A stretch of DNA of 64,000 bases, taken from positions 744,001 to 808,000 of the forward strand of contig CADCXC010000014.1 of assembly GCA_902806595.1 (NCBI GenBank), written 5' to 3'. Positions 1 to 13,532 of this stretch are shown piece by piece. The stretch comes from Pyrenopolyporus hunteri (Eukaryota > Ascomycota > Sordariomycetes > Xylariales > Hypoxylaceae). Both the position numbers and the translations under genes were made by a program. The number at the start of each line of letters is the position of its first letter. Position 1 is the first letter of the stretch. The notes beneath the pieces were generated by a model that worked only from the letters and a program-made list of their open reading frames with translations, searched no databases and was not told the DNA's origin.

Positions 1-3000
1 TAATAACCGTTTATACATTATATATAATTAAATTTCGAAACTTTAAATTACACTTTTTTTTTACCGCATTTTATAATTTAAATTCGGCACGTTATTATAT
101 AATTTAAAAATAATATAAACGATATACGTTTTATACCATTTTTTATAATATAAAAATTTATAAAATTTTTTTAACGCGCTTTTATAATAAATTTCGTTTT
201 ATATATTTAAAAATATTTAAAATTTACGTATATTCGTTAAAAAATTTTTTTAATTAAATCGTTATATCGTATCGTTTATTCGAATTATTTATTCGTTTTT
301 TTATATTATTTTTTATTTAAATTCGAATAAAAAAAACTCGTGTTAATTTTATCTTTTATAAATATTATAATTAATTTAAAATTTCGACATTTTAAAGTTT
401 TATAAAATAAAATAAATATTATATAAAATTTATAAATTTAAAAGTATAAAAAATTAATTTATATCGAATTATTTTTTATTTTTTTAATTTACGTTTTAAA
501 ATTCGATAAGTTAATTTAACTTTAAATCGTTTTATTTTTAAATATTTAACGATTAAATTATAAAATAATTTAATTTAAAAAAATTAATAAATTTCGCTTT
601 AAATAATATCGATATTATATTTATTTTTATAAAAACCTTATATTTTTAAATAACGTTATAAAAATTATAAATTCGTTTCGACGTTATATTTATTTTATAA
701 TCGTCGAATAATGTCGTATTAAAAGATTTTATTTTTTAAATATTATTAATTAATTAATTTTTTACGAAATTTTAAATTTATTAAATTTTATAATATAATA
801 ATTAAATTTATTAAAATTATTTTTAATTAATTTACAAGTTAAAAATTAATTTTTTATAATTTTTTTTTTTATATATATAAAATATATATTTAATTTATTT
901 ATTATTTTAATTTTTTTAAAATTTAATCATTTTTAATTTTTAAATTATATTTATTTACTTATAGTTATAAATAACGACCGTTCGATTACGTTATTATTTA
1001 CTCCCTACCATTTTCTTTTATCGAAGTTTTTTATATTCGACGTCGTTCGATATAAACTTTAAAAAAAAAATAATTTTAAATAAACTTAAAAAAAAAAAAT
1101 GATTAAACGCGCGCGATTAATTATAATTAAATTAATTTATAATTCGATAACTTTAACATTATAACTTTAACATTTTATTAATAAAATTCGTTAATTATAA
1201 AAAAAAATAAATACGTTTATAAAATATATAAAACATTTATTATAATAAATTAACGAAAATAACCTCGAAATTTATTTAAACCGTTTTAATTAATTTTTAA
1301 ATTACACTAAATAACTTTTTACGAAGTTTTTATTTAATATTAATATTTTAACTTACTTTTTTTTAAAGCATTAATTTATAAATCGAATAATTCGACCGGG
1401 TTAATTAATTTCGTTTTCTTTTCGAAATTTAAAAAAGGTAATTATTACCTTTTATTATTTCACCGCTTCTATACGTAACTTTCTCATAATTATATACAAT
1501 ACGTTTATTATATATTTAAAAAATAATAAAATATACGTAAAATATTTTTATCGGTTATTTATTAATAAAAAAATCCGTTTTATAATATTTTAATTAATGA
1601 AAATCGTCGATTAAAAATAAAACGTTTTAATAAATTATTTCGAATATTTATTAAAAATTATAACTTTTAATTATTTCCTTAATTATAATCGAAAACTTAT
1701 ATTATTATAAATAAACGAATAAATGTTTATAATTTAAAAAAACATTATTAAATAATTATCGAGGAAAATGTTAATTAAAACGTTAAACGAAACGTTAAAA
1801 AAGGAATTTTTAGCGGCGATAAACGAAGTAAAATTTCTTCGTATAATAAAAAAATAAAATATTAATTTTATAACGAGAAATTACCTTTATATTTTTCGAG
1901 TATATATAAATAAACGTATTATAATAAATTAATAATATTATATTAAATTTATATTTCGTAAAATAATTTTTAATTTTATATATCGATTATAATTAAATAA
2001 ATTACATTAATCGAATTAATATTTAATTAAGTTTATTTATTAATAATAATTTATATTAACTTATTAACGATTAATTAATTTTAATTTTAACGCGTTATAT
2101 TATATAATAATACGGCTTTTTCGAAATAAATAAATTATCGTAAATTTATAACGAAATTTTATTAAATAAAAACGTATTAAATAATTATAAAATATTAATC
2201 GATAAAAATATATATAATAAATTTATTATAATTTTTTTTAAAGTTTTAATTAATTATAATAAATAATTTATATTTTCGAATATTATATTTAAGCATTTTA
2301 TAAATTACCTTAAATAATAAAAAATTTTTAATGTTAAACTTTAAAAAAATATCGAAAATTAAAATTTATATATATATAAGTAATATATAATAAAATTAAT
2401 TTATTTAAATTAAATCGTTTTAAATAATACGAAATTTTTTATCGATTTTATTTTATAACGAACGTATTATATTAACATAAATATTTAAAAAGTAAAAATT
2501 CCGGCAATTAACATTTTTACGAAGTAAATATTAATTTACCCTTAATACATTTAAATATATTTCTACCCTTTTTTTTTAAAATATAATTTAATTTATATTT
2601 ATTTTATTTTTTAACTTACCTTTTTTTTAATTAATTTAATAAATATAATAATAATATTTATTTATTATTTTTATAATAATTTACTTATAATATTTAAAAA
2701 ATTCCACTTATATTTTATCGAAGGTATATATTTAAATAACCGTTATTTCGTATAAAAATCTCTACTTTTTATTTAATAACGGTTAATATAATCGTTACTT
2801 TTATTATCGTTTATTTTATCATTTTACTATTATTAATATCGTATATCGACGTAAAAAAAAAAAACGTATACGTATAAAATAATTTACGAAAAATATAAAT
2901 TTATTAAATATAATTTTTATTAACTTACCCGTTATTTATTATAACTTTATTATATTATAAAATTCATTTATATTTATTTTTTTTATTTATTTTATTAACG

Positions 3001-3805
3001 GTAAACGTATCGACTATAAATCGAAGCCGTTTTTTTTTAATTTTACCCCGCTCGAATTAATAAAAAAAAAAAAAAAAAAAAAAAAAACGAATATAATACG
3101 AAACGATATTTTAAATAACATTAATAATAAATATATAAGTGTAAAAACGGGATATAAAAGTATTAAATAATTAAATATCGAAAAAAATCGTATAAACTTT
3201 TTAAGATATAAATTAAACCTTAATATTATATAATTAAACATCGAATAAATTTCTTATTAATATTATATTAATAACGAAAATTTAGGAAAAAAAATATTTA
3301 AATTAAGTTTAAAAAAAAAACGTTATAAATATTTACGATTAAAATTTAATTTTATTTTTCGTAACCTTAAATTTAAATATAATTTAATATTTTTAATTTA
3401 AAATACACTTAAATTCGAATATTTAATATAAAATCGAATTTTACATTAAAAGTATAACTATAATAACTTTATAATCGATTTTAAAATAATTAACGGATTA
3501 TTTATTAAAATATAATTTTTATATTATTTTACGATTATATTTTTAAATTAACATTAATAAAACATATTTAACTCCCTCGAATATTTTAATTAAAAAATTA
3601 TAAATAATTAATTATAAAATATATATTTATAAAAAACGATATACTTTAAAAATAAATAAAAAAAAACCATTAACGTTTTAATACGTATTAAACTTTTATA
3701 TTTATATATTATAAACGAATTAATCCCTTTTTACGAAAACTTTTAATAAATTTATATAAAAAACTTTTTAACTTTTTTCGATTAACGAAAAAAATGATTT
3801 TTTAT

Positions 3806-4095
3806 AATAAAAATTAAAACGATAACTCGTTTCGAAAAAAATCCCCTACTCGTACGTTTTATAATTTTACTTTTCGAAATAATAATTAAAACGATAACTC
3901 ATTTCGAAAAAAATCGCCTCTTCGTACGTTATATAACCTTATTTTATAAAGTAACGATTAAAGTGTTAATTCATTTAAAAAAAAATCTTTTATTTGTATA
4001 TTTAATAATTTTATTTTTTAAAATAACGATCGAAATAATAATTCGTTTAAAAAAAAATTTTTTATTTATATATTTTATAATTATATTTTTTTATT
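3806..4095. repeat. Tandem repeat, about 72-bp unit, four copies
   Basis: A motif reading ATAACTCGTTTCGAAAAAAA recurs in degraded form near 3823, 3895, 3966 and 4037, a spacing of about 71-73 bp. Each copy is followed by a TACTCGTACGTTTTATAA-like segment. The copies differ mostly by C/T or G/A changes, as expected for RIP acting on an older array. Confidence 0.75.
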
Positions 4096-6422
4096 ACGAT
4101 TAACGTAAATTACGATAAAATAATTAAAACGGTTAAAAAAATTATTTCGATTTAAATATTATACCGTTAATTCGCCGAAAACGTTATTAATTTTTTTTAC
4201 GAAAATTAAAAATTAACTTTTATCGAATAATTTTACCTTTTTATTATAAAATAAAAAAATATTTTACGATGTAATTTCGCTTCGATAATAAAATATAACG
4301 GTAAATATAACCGTATTATTTTATTTTTTTTTTCCTTTAATATTAAAATTATTATTAACGTTAATATCGAAGGATATTTCGTTTACCGCTTTTATAATAA
4401 TTTATCGAATATTTAATTTCGTTAATTTTATAAAAAAAAAAAATTCTACTTCCGACGGGTTATTTTTTTTATTAAATAATTATTTCGTTAAAAAATAAAC
4501 GAATAAAAATTTAAATTAATAAAAAAAAAAATACGATTAAAAAAAATTAATAATACGAATAAAAAATTAATCTAAAATTATTATAAATAATTCGTTATAA
4601 CTTAATAACGTTTAATCGACGGCGGTTAATATTAAAAAGTTAATTATTTTTTATAATAATTAAAGTTATATTAAATTAACGTCGATTAAAAAATAAAATT
4701 TAATTATATCAATTACGAAAATTACCCCGTTTAATAAATAATATAACACGTTTATATAAAATATTAAAACGTTAAATACGTAAAAACGTTAAATCGATTT
4801 AAAATAATTAAAAACGACTTTTTTATATATCGAAATTACCTTTAAATCGATTAATAATAACTATTTTAAACTTATTATCAACGATTTTAAATTAATTATT
4901 AACGTTTATTTTAAAATTATCGATAATAATTATTTTAACACCGTTAATAATAATTATTACGAAATTATTATAAAACTTTTTCGTAAACCGTTTATAATCG
5001 ATTATTTTTCATAATATAATATAATTATTAAAAAATAGAAAGTTAATAATATATTAATTAAATCGATCGATTTATTTAATAAAAATCGTTTTAAAATTTA
5101 TAGGTATAATATTTATTAACGGTTAAAATCGCACGAAATTAAATATTATAAAAAGTTAATATTTAAAAAATAAACGAAACCGCGATTTTAATTATAATTT
5201 AGTTATATAAAGTAATAATAAATTATAATTATTATTATTATATAATAAAATTAAAAACTTAACGATAATATATAAAATAATCGATTTCGAATATATTAAA
5301 ATTTTTCTTAATAATTAATATATATATATTTAAATTTATGTAAAATTTTAAAATTATTTAATATATATTAATATTAATATTATATTTTAATATTTATCGT
5401 AATAATAATAACGATAAATATAATTTTATTAATTAATTTTATTATTTTATATAATAAAAAATTAAATTATAAAATTATAAATTATATATATTTATTAATA
5501 AAATAAATATTATAATATTATACGTTTATTTTATAAAATTAATTAATCGATAATAAATTTAAAAATAATTTCGTCGTTTTATTTAATACGAGTAAAAATT
5601 TAAAAATTAAAAATAAATTATATCGATATTATTAAAAAAAAAAAAAATTAAGGTATGATTTTTTTTAATTACGATTTTATATAAAAAAAGTAAATAACGA
5701 AATTATCTTATATATTATTATCGATAATTTAATAAAATTAAATAAATGTATAATAATATAACGTTACATTTATATTTATATTAAATTTTACGACTTATAA
5801 TATTTATAAATATTTAAAATTTAAATATTAAAGTAAAAGTTTAATTTAAATTTAAATTAATAATATTAATTTAATATATTAATTTACTAATTAAATATAA
5901 TTTATCTCCTAAAAATAATTTAAATAAATTTTATTATAATTTTATTCTATTTATATTTATTTTTATTAACTTTATAAATATCGCGTTTTTTATTTATATA
6001 TATAATTATATTTTTTATAAACGATTATTACTTTTATAAACGTATATTAACCATTTTTATTATACGTAAAATTCGTTTTTACCGTATTATCGTAATTTTA
6101 AAAATATTTAAATTTAAAGTTTTTAATACGTCGTTATAATCGAAACTTAAAAAAAAAATAAATATATTATATATTTAATTTTAATTAATGGTTTTTTTAT
6201 TAATTATTTTTTTAATATCGTTTAAAAATTTATTTTTAAAGTCGGCGATAATTTAATTAATTCGAATAAATCGAAATAATTCGAATTTATTATTTTTAAT
6301 AATTATATAATTATTAAAAAGTTTTATTAAAAAGTTAACGTCATTATTATTAAATTAAATTAATATTAAAATTTTTAAAAAATTTAATATAATATAAAAA
6401 CGAAAGGAAAAAACGGAGTAAA

Positions 6423-6572
6423 GTAAAAAAAAGTAAAAAAAAATAAAAAAAAGTAAGAAAAAATAGGGAAAAATAAAAAAAAGTAAAGAAAAATAAAAAA
6501 AAGTAAGGAAAAGTAAAAAAAAATAAGGAAAGGTAGGGAAAAGTAGAAAAAAATAGGGAAAAGTAAAAAAAA
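6423..6572 (+). repeat. Purine-rich array, exact 10-bp unit, about 15 copies
   Basis: Successive decamers fit the pattern R-T-A-R-R-R-A-A-A-R with no length change over 15 units, so A-runs recur every 10 bp. Apart from the single T of each unit, the strand is all purine. Period-10 A-tracts predict intrinsic DNA curvature (general knowledge of A-tract bending; not tested here). Confidence 0.8.
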
Positions 6573-6629
6573 GTAATTTACGAAGTTTTTAAACGAATTT
6601 TTAAAAAATCGAATCGAACGTCGATCTAA

Positions 6630-6750
6630 ATTTCGAATTCGTTAAACCGAATTTCGAATATATTAAACCAAATTTCGAATATATCGAATCAAACTTTAAA
6701 TTTATCGAATTAAACTTTAAAATTATTAAATCGAATCTTAAATTTATTTA
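6630..6750 (+). repeat. 21-bp tandem repeat, about six copies
   Basis: Units of the type ATTTCGAATATATTAAACCAA repeat in register at 21-bp spacing, starting about 60 bp after the 10-bp array. Copies differ by transitions. The two arrays probably belong to the same original element. Confidence 0.7.
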
Positions 6751-7860
6751 TGCGATTTTTTAAATTAATAAAATAAGTTTTAATATTATTTAACCGTATA
6801 TTAATATTAATAATGTTAATTTCGAATATATTAATATAAATTTTAAAATAAAAAAATTATTTTATTTTAAATTTATTATAAAACGTTAAATATTTTTTAT
6901 TTTTAATTAAAAGTTAAAACGTTTATTATTTTAAATAATTTATAAGTAATTTTAATTATATATTTAATTATAATAATAAAATTAAATTAAAAACTTAATT
7001 ATACAATAAAATCTATATTAATTAAAATAAAAATTAAAAATTAGAAATAAAATAAAAGTAAATAATAAAAAAAAAATAATATTTAAATAATTAAAAGTAA
7101 AATATAATTAAAAAAATAAAATATTTTAAAAAAAATTTTAAAAAGTAGATTTTAATGTATTTTATTATAAATAATGTAAGTATTTTATAGTTATATTATT
7201 AAAGGATTAATATTTAATTAAATTTCCCTTCGATACAATTAATTAATAATATTTATTTTTATTTTAATTTTAAAATAACAATTTATAATAAAAGTTTAAT
7301 TACAATTAAATACGATTATAAATTTCGAAAATATTAATTTTATACGTAATAAATAATACGAATTAATTTTTAATTTATAATAAATAACGTATAAATATTA
7401 ATTTATATAAAATTATATATAAAAATATAAAAGTCGAAAATAAAAATATCGTATATATTAAACGTTTTATATAATAAAAAATTATAATAATATTTAAAAA
7501 AATTATTTATAAAATTTAAAATTTATTTTTCGATTTTTTATTAATAATTATTATTACACCGATTTTTTATCTACAATTATTATTATATCGATTTTATATA
7601 TAATTATTTTTAAACTAATCTAAATTATAAATTTAATACGAGTTAAATTTTAAAAATTAAAATATCGCTACGTTAATAATATAAAAAAAAAAAAAAATTA
7701 AAACATAACTTAAAAAATCGAAGCGAAACCATATTTCGAATTTTATTATTAATTTTTTAATAAAATTAAATTATCGTATAATATTATAACGGTTTTATAC
7801 GTCGAATTTTATAAATTTTTTTTAGTAACGATTTTAAACATTATTAAAAAAAATTAAAAT

Positions 7861-8468
7861 TTAATAAATAATATATCGTAAAATTAATAAATAACGTATT
7901 ATAAAATTAATAGATGACGTATTATAAAGTTAATAAATAACGTATCGTAAAGTTAATAAATAACGTATTATAAATTTAACGAATAACGTATTATAAATTT
8001 AACGAATAACGTTTTATAAAATTAATAAATAATATATTATAAATTTAATAAATAACGTATTATAAATTTAACGGATAATATTTCGTAAAGTTAATAAATA
8101 ACGTATTATAAATTTAACGAATAACTTTTTATAAATTTAATAAATAACGCTTTATAAATTAAAAAAATAACGTATTATAAATTTAATAAATAATTTTTTA
8201 TAAGTTCGATAAATGTTATATTATAAATTTAATAAATAATATTTTATCGATTTAATAAATAATTTCTTATAAATTTAATAAATATTATAAATATTATATA
8301 TAAATTTTATAAGTAATTTTTTATAAGTTTAATAAATAACGTATTAAAATTTAATAAATAAAATATTACAATTTAATAAATAAATTTTTATAATTTTAAT
8401 AAATAAAAATTATAATTTAATTAATAAAATATTATAAATTTAATAAATAACATATCGTAAATTTAACG
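7861..8468 (+). repeat. Minisatellite of 21-23-bp units, about 28 copies
   Basis: The unit TTAATAAATAACGTATTATAAA recurs for about 600 bp, with the core AAATAACGTAT best kept in the first half and eroded toward the right end. The unit length drifts between 21 and 23 bp. The array is RIP-like in composition. Confidence 0.8.
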
Positions 8469-11400
8469 TATTAATAAAAATTAAATAATTAAATCGTTAT
8501 TATATATAATTTATAATAAATATATAAAATTTTTAATTATTATTTTCGTAAAAATAATCGCTTTTATTTACTTTTAATAAATAAATATATAAATATTAAA
8601 AAATAAATTATTAAAGCTTATTTTTAAATGTTATTATATTATACGGCCGTTTAATAGTAATATTATAAAAATAATTAATAATATAATACGAAATAATTTT
8701 ACCGTTTTACTTTAATATTTATAAAATTTTTAAAATTATAATTTAATATATTATTTTTTATCTTTAACATTTAAACTTTTAATTTATAAATTTAAATAAA
8801 ATAATATATTTATATTAAAAATATTACGAAATAATATTATAAATAATAATTATATAAAAATCACTTATAATTAATATTTTTTTACCTTTTATATATATAT
8901 TATATATACTTTATAATATAAAATATTATAAAATATAAACTTTATAAATAAATATATAAATAAATAAAAAAAAAATAATAAAATTTAACTTATTATTTTT
9001 TTAATTTACTTAATTTTTTATAAAAAAAATTTAATTAATTTTATATATATTTAAATAAAAAAAATTTTATTTTTACCATAATATTACGCGTTAATTTAAC
9101 CTTACTATATCAATGTTAAAATATAAAAAAATAATTTTACTATTAACCACGTTTATATAAAATCGCGAGTTTTTAAATTATACTACTTTTTTTCCTTTTA
9201 TTAATTTTCGAAAAAAAATATTACGTTTAAAAATAATTAAACTAAATATTTTAAAACTACCGTCGAAATAAATTTTTTATAAAAAAAAAAAATATTATAT
9301 CTTTAATATAAATATATTTAACCGATTTTATAATATTACATAATTAATTATTTAATAATTTTATTAACATATTATAACGCATTTTATCGATAAATTTTAA
9401 ATTTAATAATTTTATTAATACAATTAAATAATAATAATTTAAAACGTATATATTAAAAAATCGATTATATATATTTTTACTTATTTAATATTCGAAAACG
9501 ACGGTATATTTAAGATTAAATTATCTCGAATTATTTATAAAATCCGTAATAACGGATTCGAAATCGTTAACTATCCTTTTAAATCGACGTAATATAAAAT
9601 CGTACGTTATAAAGAAATTATTTAACGAAATATTTCGATGTATAACATTTTAAAAATATATATAATTTAACCCTTATAACGCGTCGTAAAAAATATATAA
9701 ACGCGTTTATTTTCGAAGTAAAGGGTTTAAAATCGAAAATTATACGTATTAACGAAAAAAAAAATTTTCGAAAAAATAAAAAATTAACGGCATTATTATA
9801 TAAACATTTATAAAGTTTATAAATTCGAAATATTTCGATTATACTTTTTAAGTTATAATAAAATTAAAGTACGTAAATTATTAAATGGTATTAATTTTAT
9901 TACGTATTATTATCGACGTTATTTTAAAATTATATTATTTAACGGGGATAATTTTTACGGTAATAACCTAATTAATATTTATCCGCATATTCGCCTTAAT
10001 AAAACTATACGTCCCTACCTCGAATAATTTACGGTGGAAAATATAATCGTTAATATAATATTAATTAACGTAAAAAATAATATTAAATTTAAAATTCGAA
10101 TACCTTTTATTAAAATAAGTTTAATAAAAAAATTTATTTCGATATAAAATAAAATACTCTTTATTTACTTTTTTTAAAATAAATATTAAAATTAATTTAA
10201 ATTTTTCGAAACGTATTCGATTATTTTTATAACAAAAAACGGTTATTTTTTTTACCCGTAAAATCTTATCGATGTTATTTTTTTTATAACTTAAATATAT
10301 AAACGAATAATTATCGAATATAACCATTAATAAAAGTTACTTAAATATTTTCGTAAAAAAAATTAATTTTATAATAAATATCGACATAAATTTAAATTTA
10401 ATTTTTATTAAAATATTTACGTTTTCGCGTAAACGTTTAAATGTTTTTTATTTAATTATTTATTCGATATTAAACCCTTCGAATTTTTATAAAATATTTA
10501 AAAAAAAGTAAGTTCGATTTTAATTATTTACGCTCGTAAAATTAATCTCCACGAATTTATAATAATAGTTAAAATTTTTTAAATATAATCGATTTATAAT
10601 TTTTATAATTTAAATTATAAAAATTTAAATCGTTTCGTTACTTTTAATTATTTTTAAAAATTTAATTAATATAAAAAAAATATTTATTATTATAATTACG
10701 TCGTTATTTAAAATATTAAAATTATACGAGGCGTTTATTTAAATAATTATAATGTATAATATTTAACTATTAAATAAAAAAATATAATTTTAAAAAAAAT
10801 AAATTTAATTAATAAAATAATAATTATAAATTAATTAATTATAAAAATAAAAATTTATTTACGTAATATTATATTATTAAATTATAATATTAAAAAAATT
10901 AATAAATAAATTTAAATATTTATTTAAATTTAAATTTTATAAAAGGAATTATTAACGGTAAATAATATTTAAAACGTTAAATTATATATAATTATTATAT
11001 ATATTATTAAAAGATAAATATTAAATTTAAATTATATATATATATATATATAAAAAAAATTTAAAGTTATTATTTTAAAAGTATATTTATCGTAATAATA
11101 AATATGTTTATTTTTATTTTATTTTATTTTTTTTAAAAATATATTTAAAATTTAAAAAAAAAAAAAATATATATTACGGTTAAAAATTCCGCGGTTATAA
11201 ATAATGTATAATATACAACCTAACGTAAAAAAATGTCATAAATTCTATTAATAAACGTATTAAATTAAAAAAATAAATTATTATAAAATTTTAAATATAA
11301 TATATTTAAATTAATAAAATATAATATATATATAATTAAAACTCCCTTTATTTTATTTTTATTATAAAAATTATCTTAATTTTAAAAATGTATAAATATA

Positions 11401-13364
11401 ATATATTAATTTATCCATTAAAATATAATAAATTTAAACGATTTATTTTAAAAGTATAAATATTAATATATAATATTATAATATAATTTAAATATTATTA
11501 TAATTTTTATTATATAAAATTTAAAATATATATGCGAAATTTTTAATTATAATATTTATACGTATTTAAGTTTTTTTATAAATTTAAATAAATTATTTTT
11601 ATTAATTAATAAAATAATTATTATATTATATTTATATAATAACTTTATTATTATTTACGAATTTTATTTAATTTTCGTTATATTATTTATAATTTATTAA
11701 GTTATAAACTTATAAAATTAAACGATTATATTATAATAAATAAAAATAACTATTAAAAAAAATAAATATTTTTTTAATTATAAAAAAAAAAAAAAAAAAA
11801 AAAGTTATAATATTTAACGGTTATTTTTTTCGATATTATTAACTTTTTTTATTAATAAAGTTAACTAAAAAAATACCTTTAAATTATTAAAAATATAAAA
11901 TCTTTACCGCTTTATTATCGAAGCGATTTAACTAAATTATAAATAGAAATCGTATAAATTTAAATTTATAAACGTCGAAAAAATTATATTAAAAATCCAC
12001 TTAAACGAAAAAAAATATAAAAAACCGTATCAAATAAAAAATAAATATTTTATATTTAACGTAAAAAATTAACGATCGAACGAATCTAAATTTAATAATT
12101 AAAATTAACGAAATTTTCGTAAACGATTATCCGTTTCCGTTCGTTTAAATTCGATGTTAATTAAAAAGTATTTTTATTATTCGTTTTTAAATTTAACGAT
12201 CGCGTTAACTATTTTACCGCCCGTTTTATTAAATATACATATACGCGTATATATCTTATCTTTTTACCATTAATATCGCCGTTAATTTTAACGTCGATAT
12301 TACGTATAAATTCCTTTTTAATATTTAATATCCCGTTAAATAACCCGTATTTTAACGAGTCGAATAATAAAATAAACGCGTTAATCGAAAAAATAAAAAA
12401 ATAAAAACTCGGTTTTTTAAAAATTTAATTAAAATAATAAACTTCGTCGTTTAAAGTTAAATATTAAATAATAATATATCGATAACGTTTATTTTATTTC
12501 GATTATATAAAATAGTTTTAAATGAAAATAAAAAAAAATAATAAGGGGTATTTACGAATAAAAATAAATCGCTAAATACAAATATATAATTAATAATATA
12601 ATAAAATAATTTATTAATTATATATTTATATTTATTTTAACGGTTTATTTTTATTTATAAATTAATATATATTCGATTATAATTATTTTTTTTATTAAAT
12701 TTAAAAAAAATTTTATTTATAATATTATATAATAATTATATATTATTTTTTTTATCGTTTTTATTATTTTTTTTTATTATTTAAAAGTATAAAATTTATT
12801 AATCAACGGTTCGATAATTTAAATTAATCGTATATTTAAATATTATTTATTAATATTAAATTTAATAATTTTATCGTATATTTTTAATTTACGACTTTTT
12901 AAAACGAAACGATGGTTTTTCGTAATATAATTTAAAAAAAATCGTTATAAAAAATTAATGTCGATATATTATTAAATCTTTTATTAAAATATTTATATAT
13001 ATTAAATATTAAAAGTTAAATGTTAATAACTTAATTATTTATTAAAAGGAAAAAAAATCGATATAATTATATAAATTTAATAACGTTTAAAATTTTTTAT
13101 ATATTATATTTATTTTTTAAAAATTATTCGAAGTTAATCGAAAAATTAAACGTCGATTTTATTTCGAATATAACGTCGATACGAAAAATTTTAAATACTT
13201 AATATTTATTTCTATATATATTATAATTATTAATTATTTTTTTAAAATAAAATAAAATATATTTATTATTAATAAAATTAAACGATTTAATTATCGATTT
13301 CGTTTTCGATATCGAAATATTTTAAATAAACGATATTAATTTATAAAATAAAAAATCGCTAATA

Positions 13365-13532
13365 TAATTTATAATATTAAAAATTAAAAATTAAATTTTA
13401 TTAATATTATAAAAAAAAAAAAAAAAAAAAAAATTAAACCGCGGTTTTATATATAAGTTTCGACGGTATATTCGATCGAAATTTTAATATCGATTACCTA
13501 AAAAAGTTAAATTAATCGTATCGAATCGTAAT
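13365..13532 (+). repeat. Copy 1 of an inverted, RIP-mutated repeat
   Basis: It consists of an A/T segment, a poly-A run near 13,411-13,430, then a segment beginning TTAAACCGCGGTTTTATATA. The whole 168 bp matches the reverse complement of 16,736-16,903, and its right 105 bp matches 16,907-17,010 directly. Differences are mostly transitions. Copies 1 and 2 face each other across 3.2 kb, like ends of a decayed inverted-repeat transposon. Confidence 0.65.

Noticed and set aside
3014..3241. 75-codon frame in the RIP block
   Set aside because: Phe/Leu/Ile-rich translation of a poly-A/T run; no coding features.
10121..10327. 68-codon frame in the RIP block
   Set aside because: Lys/Asn/Ile/Phe composition expected by chance from AT-rich DNA.
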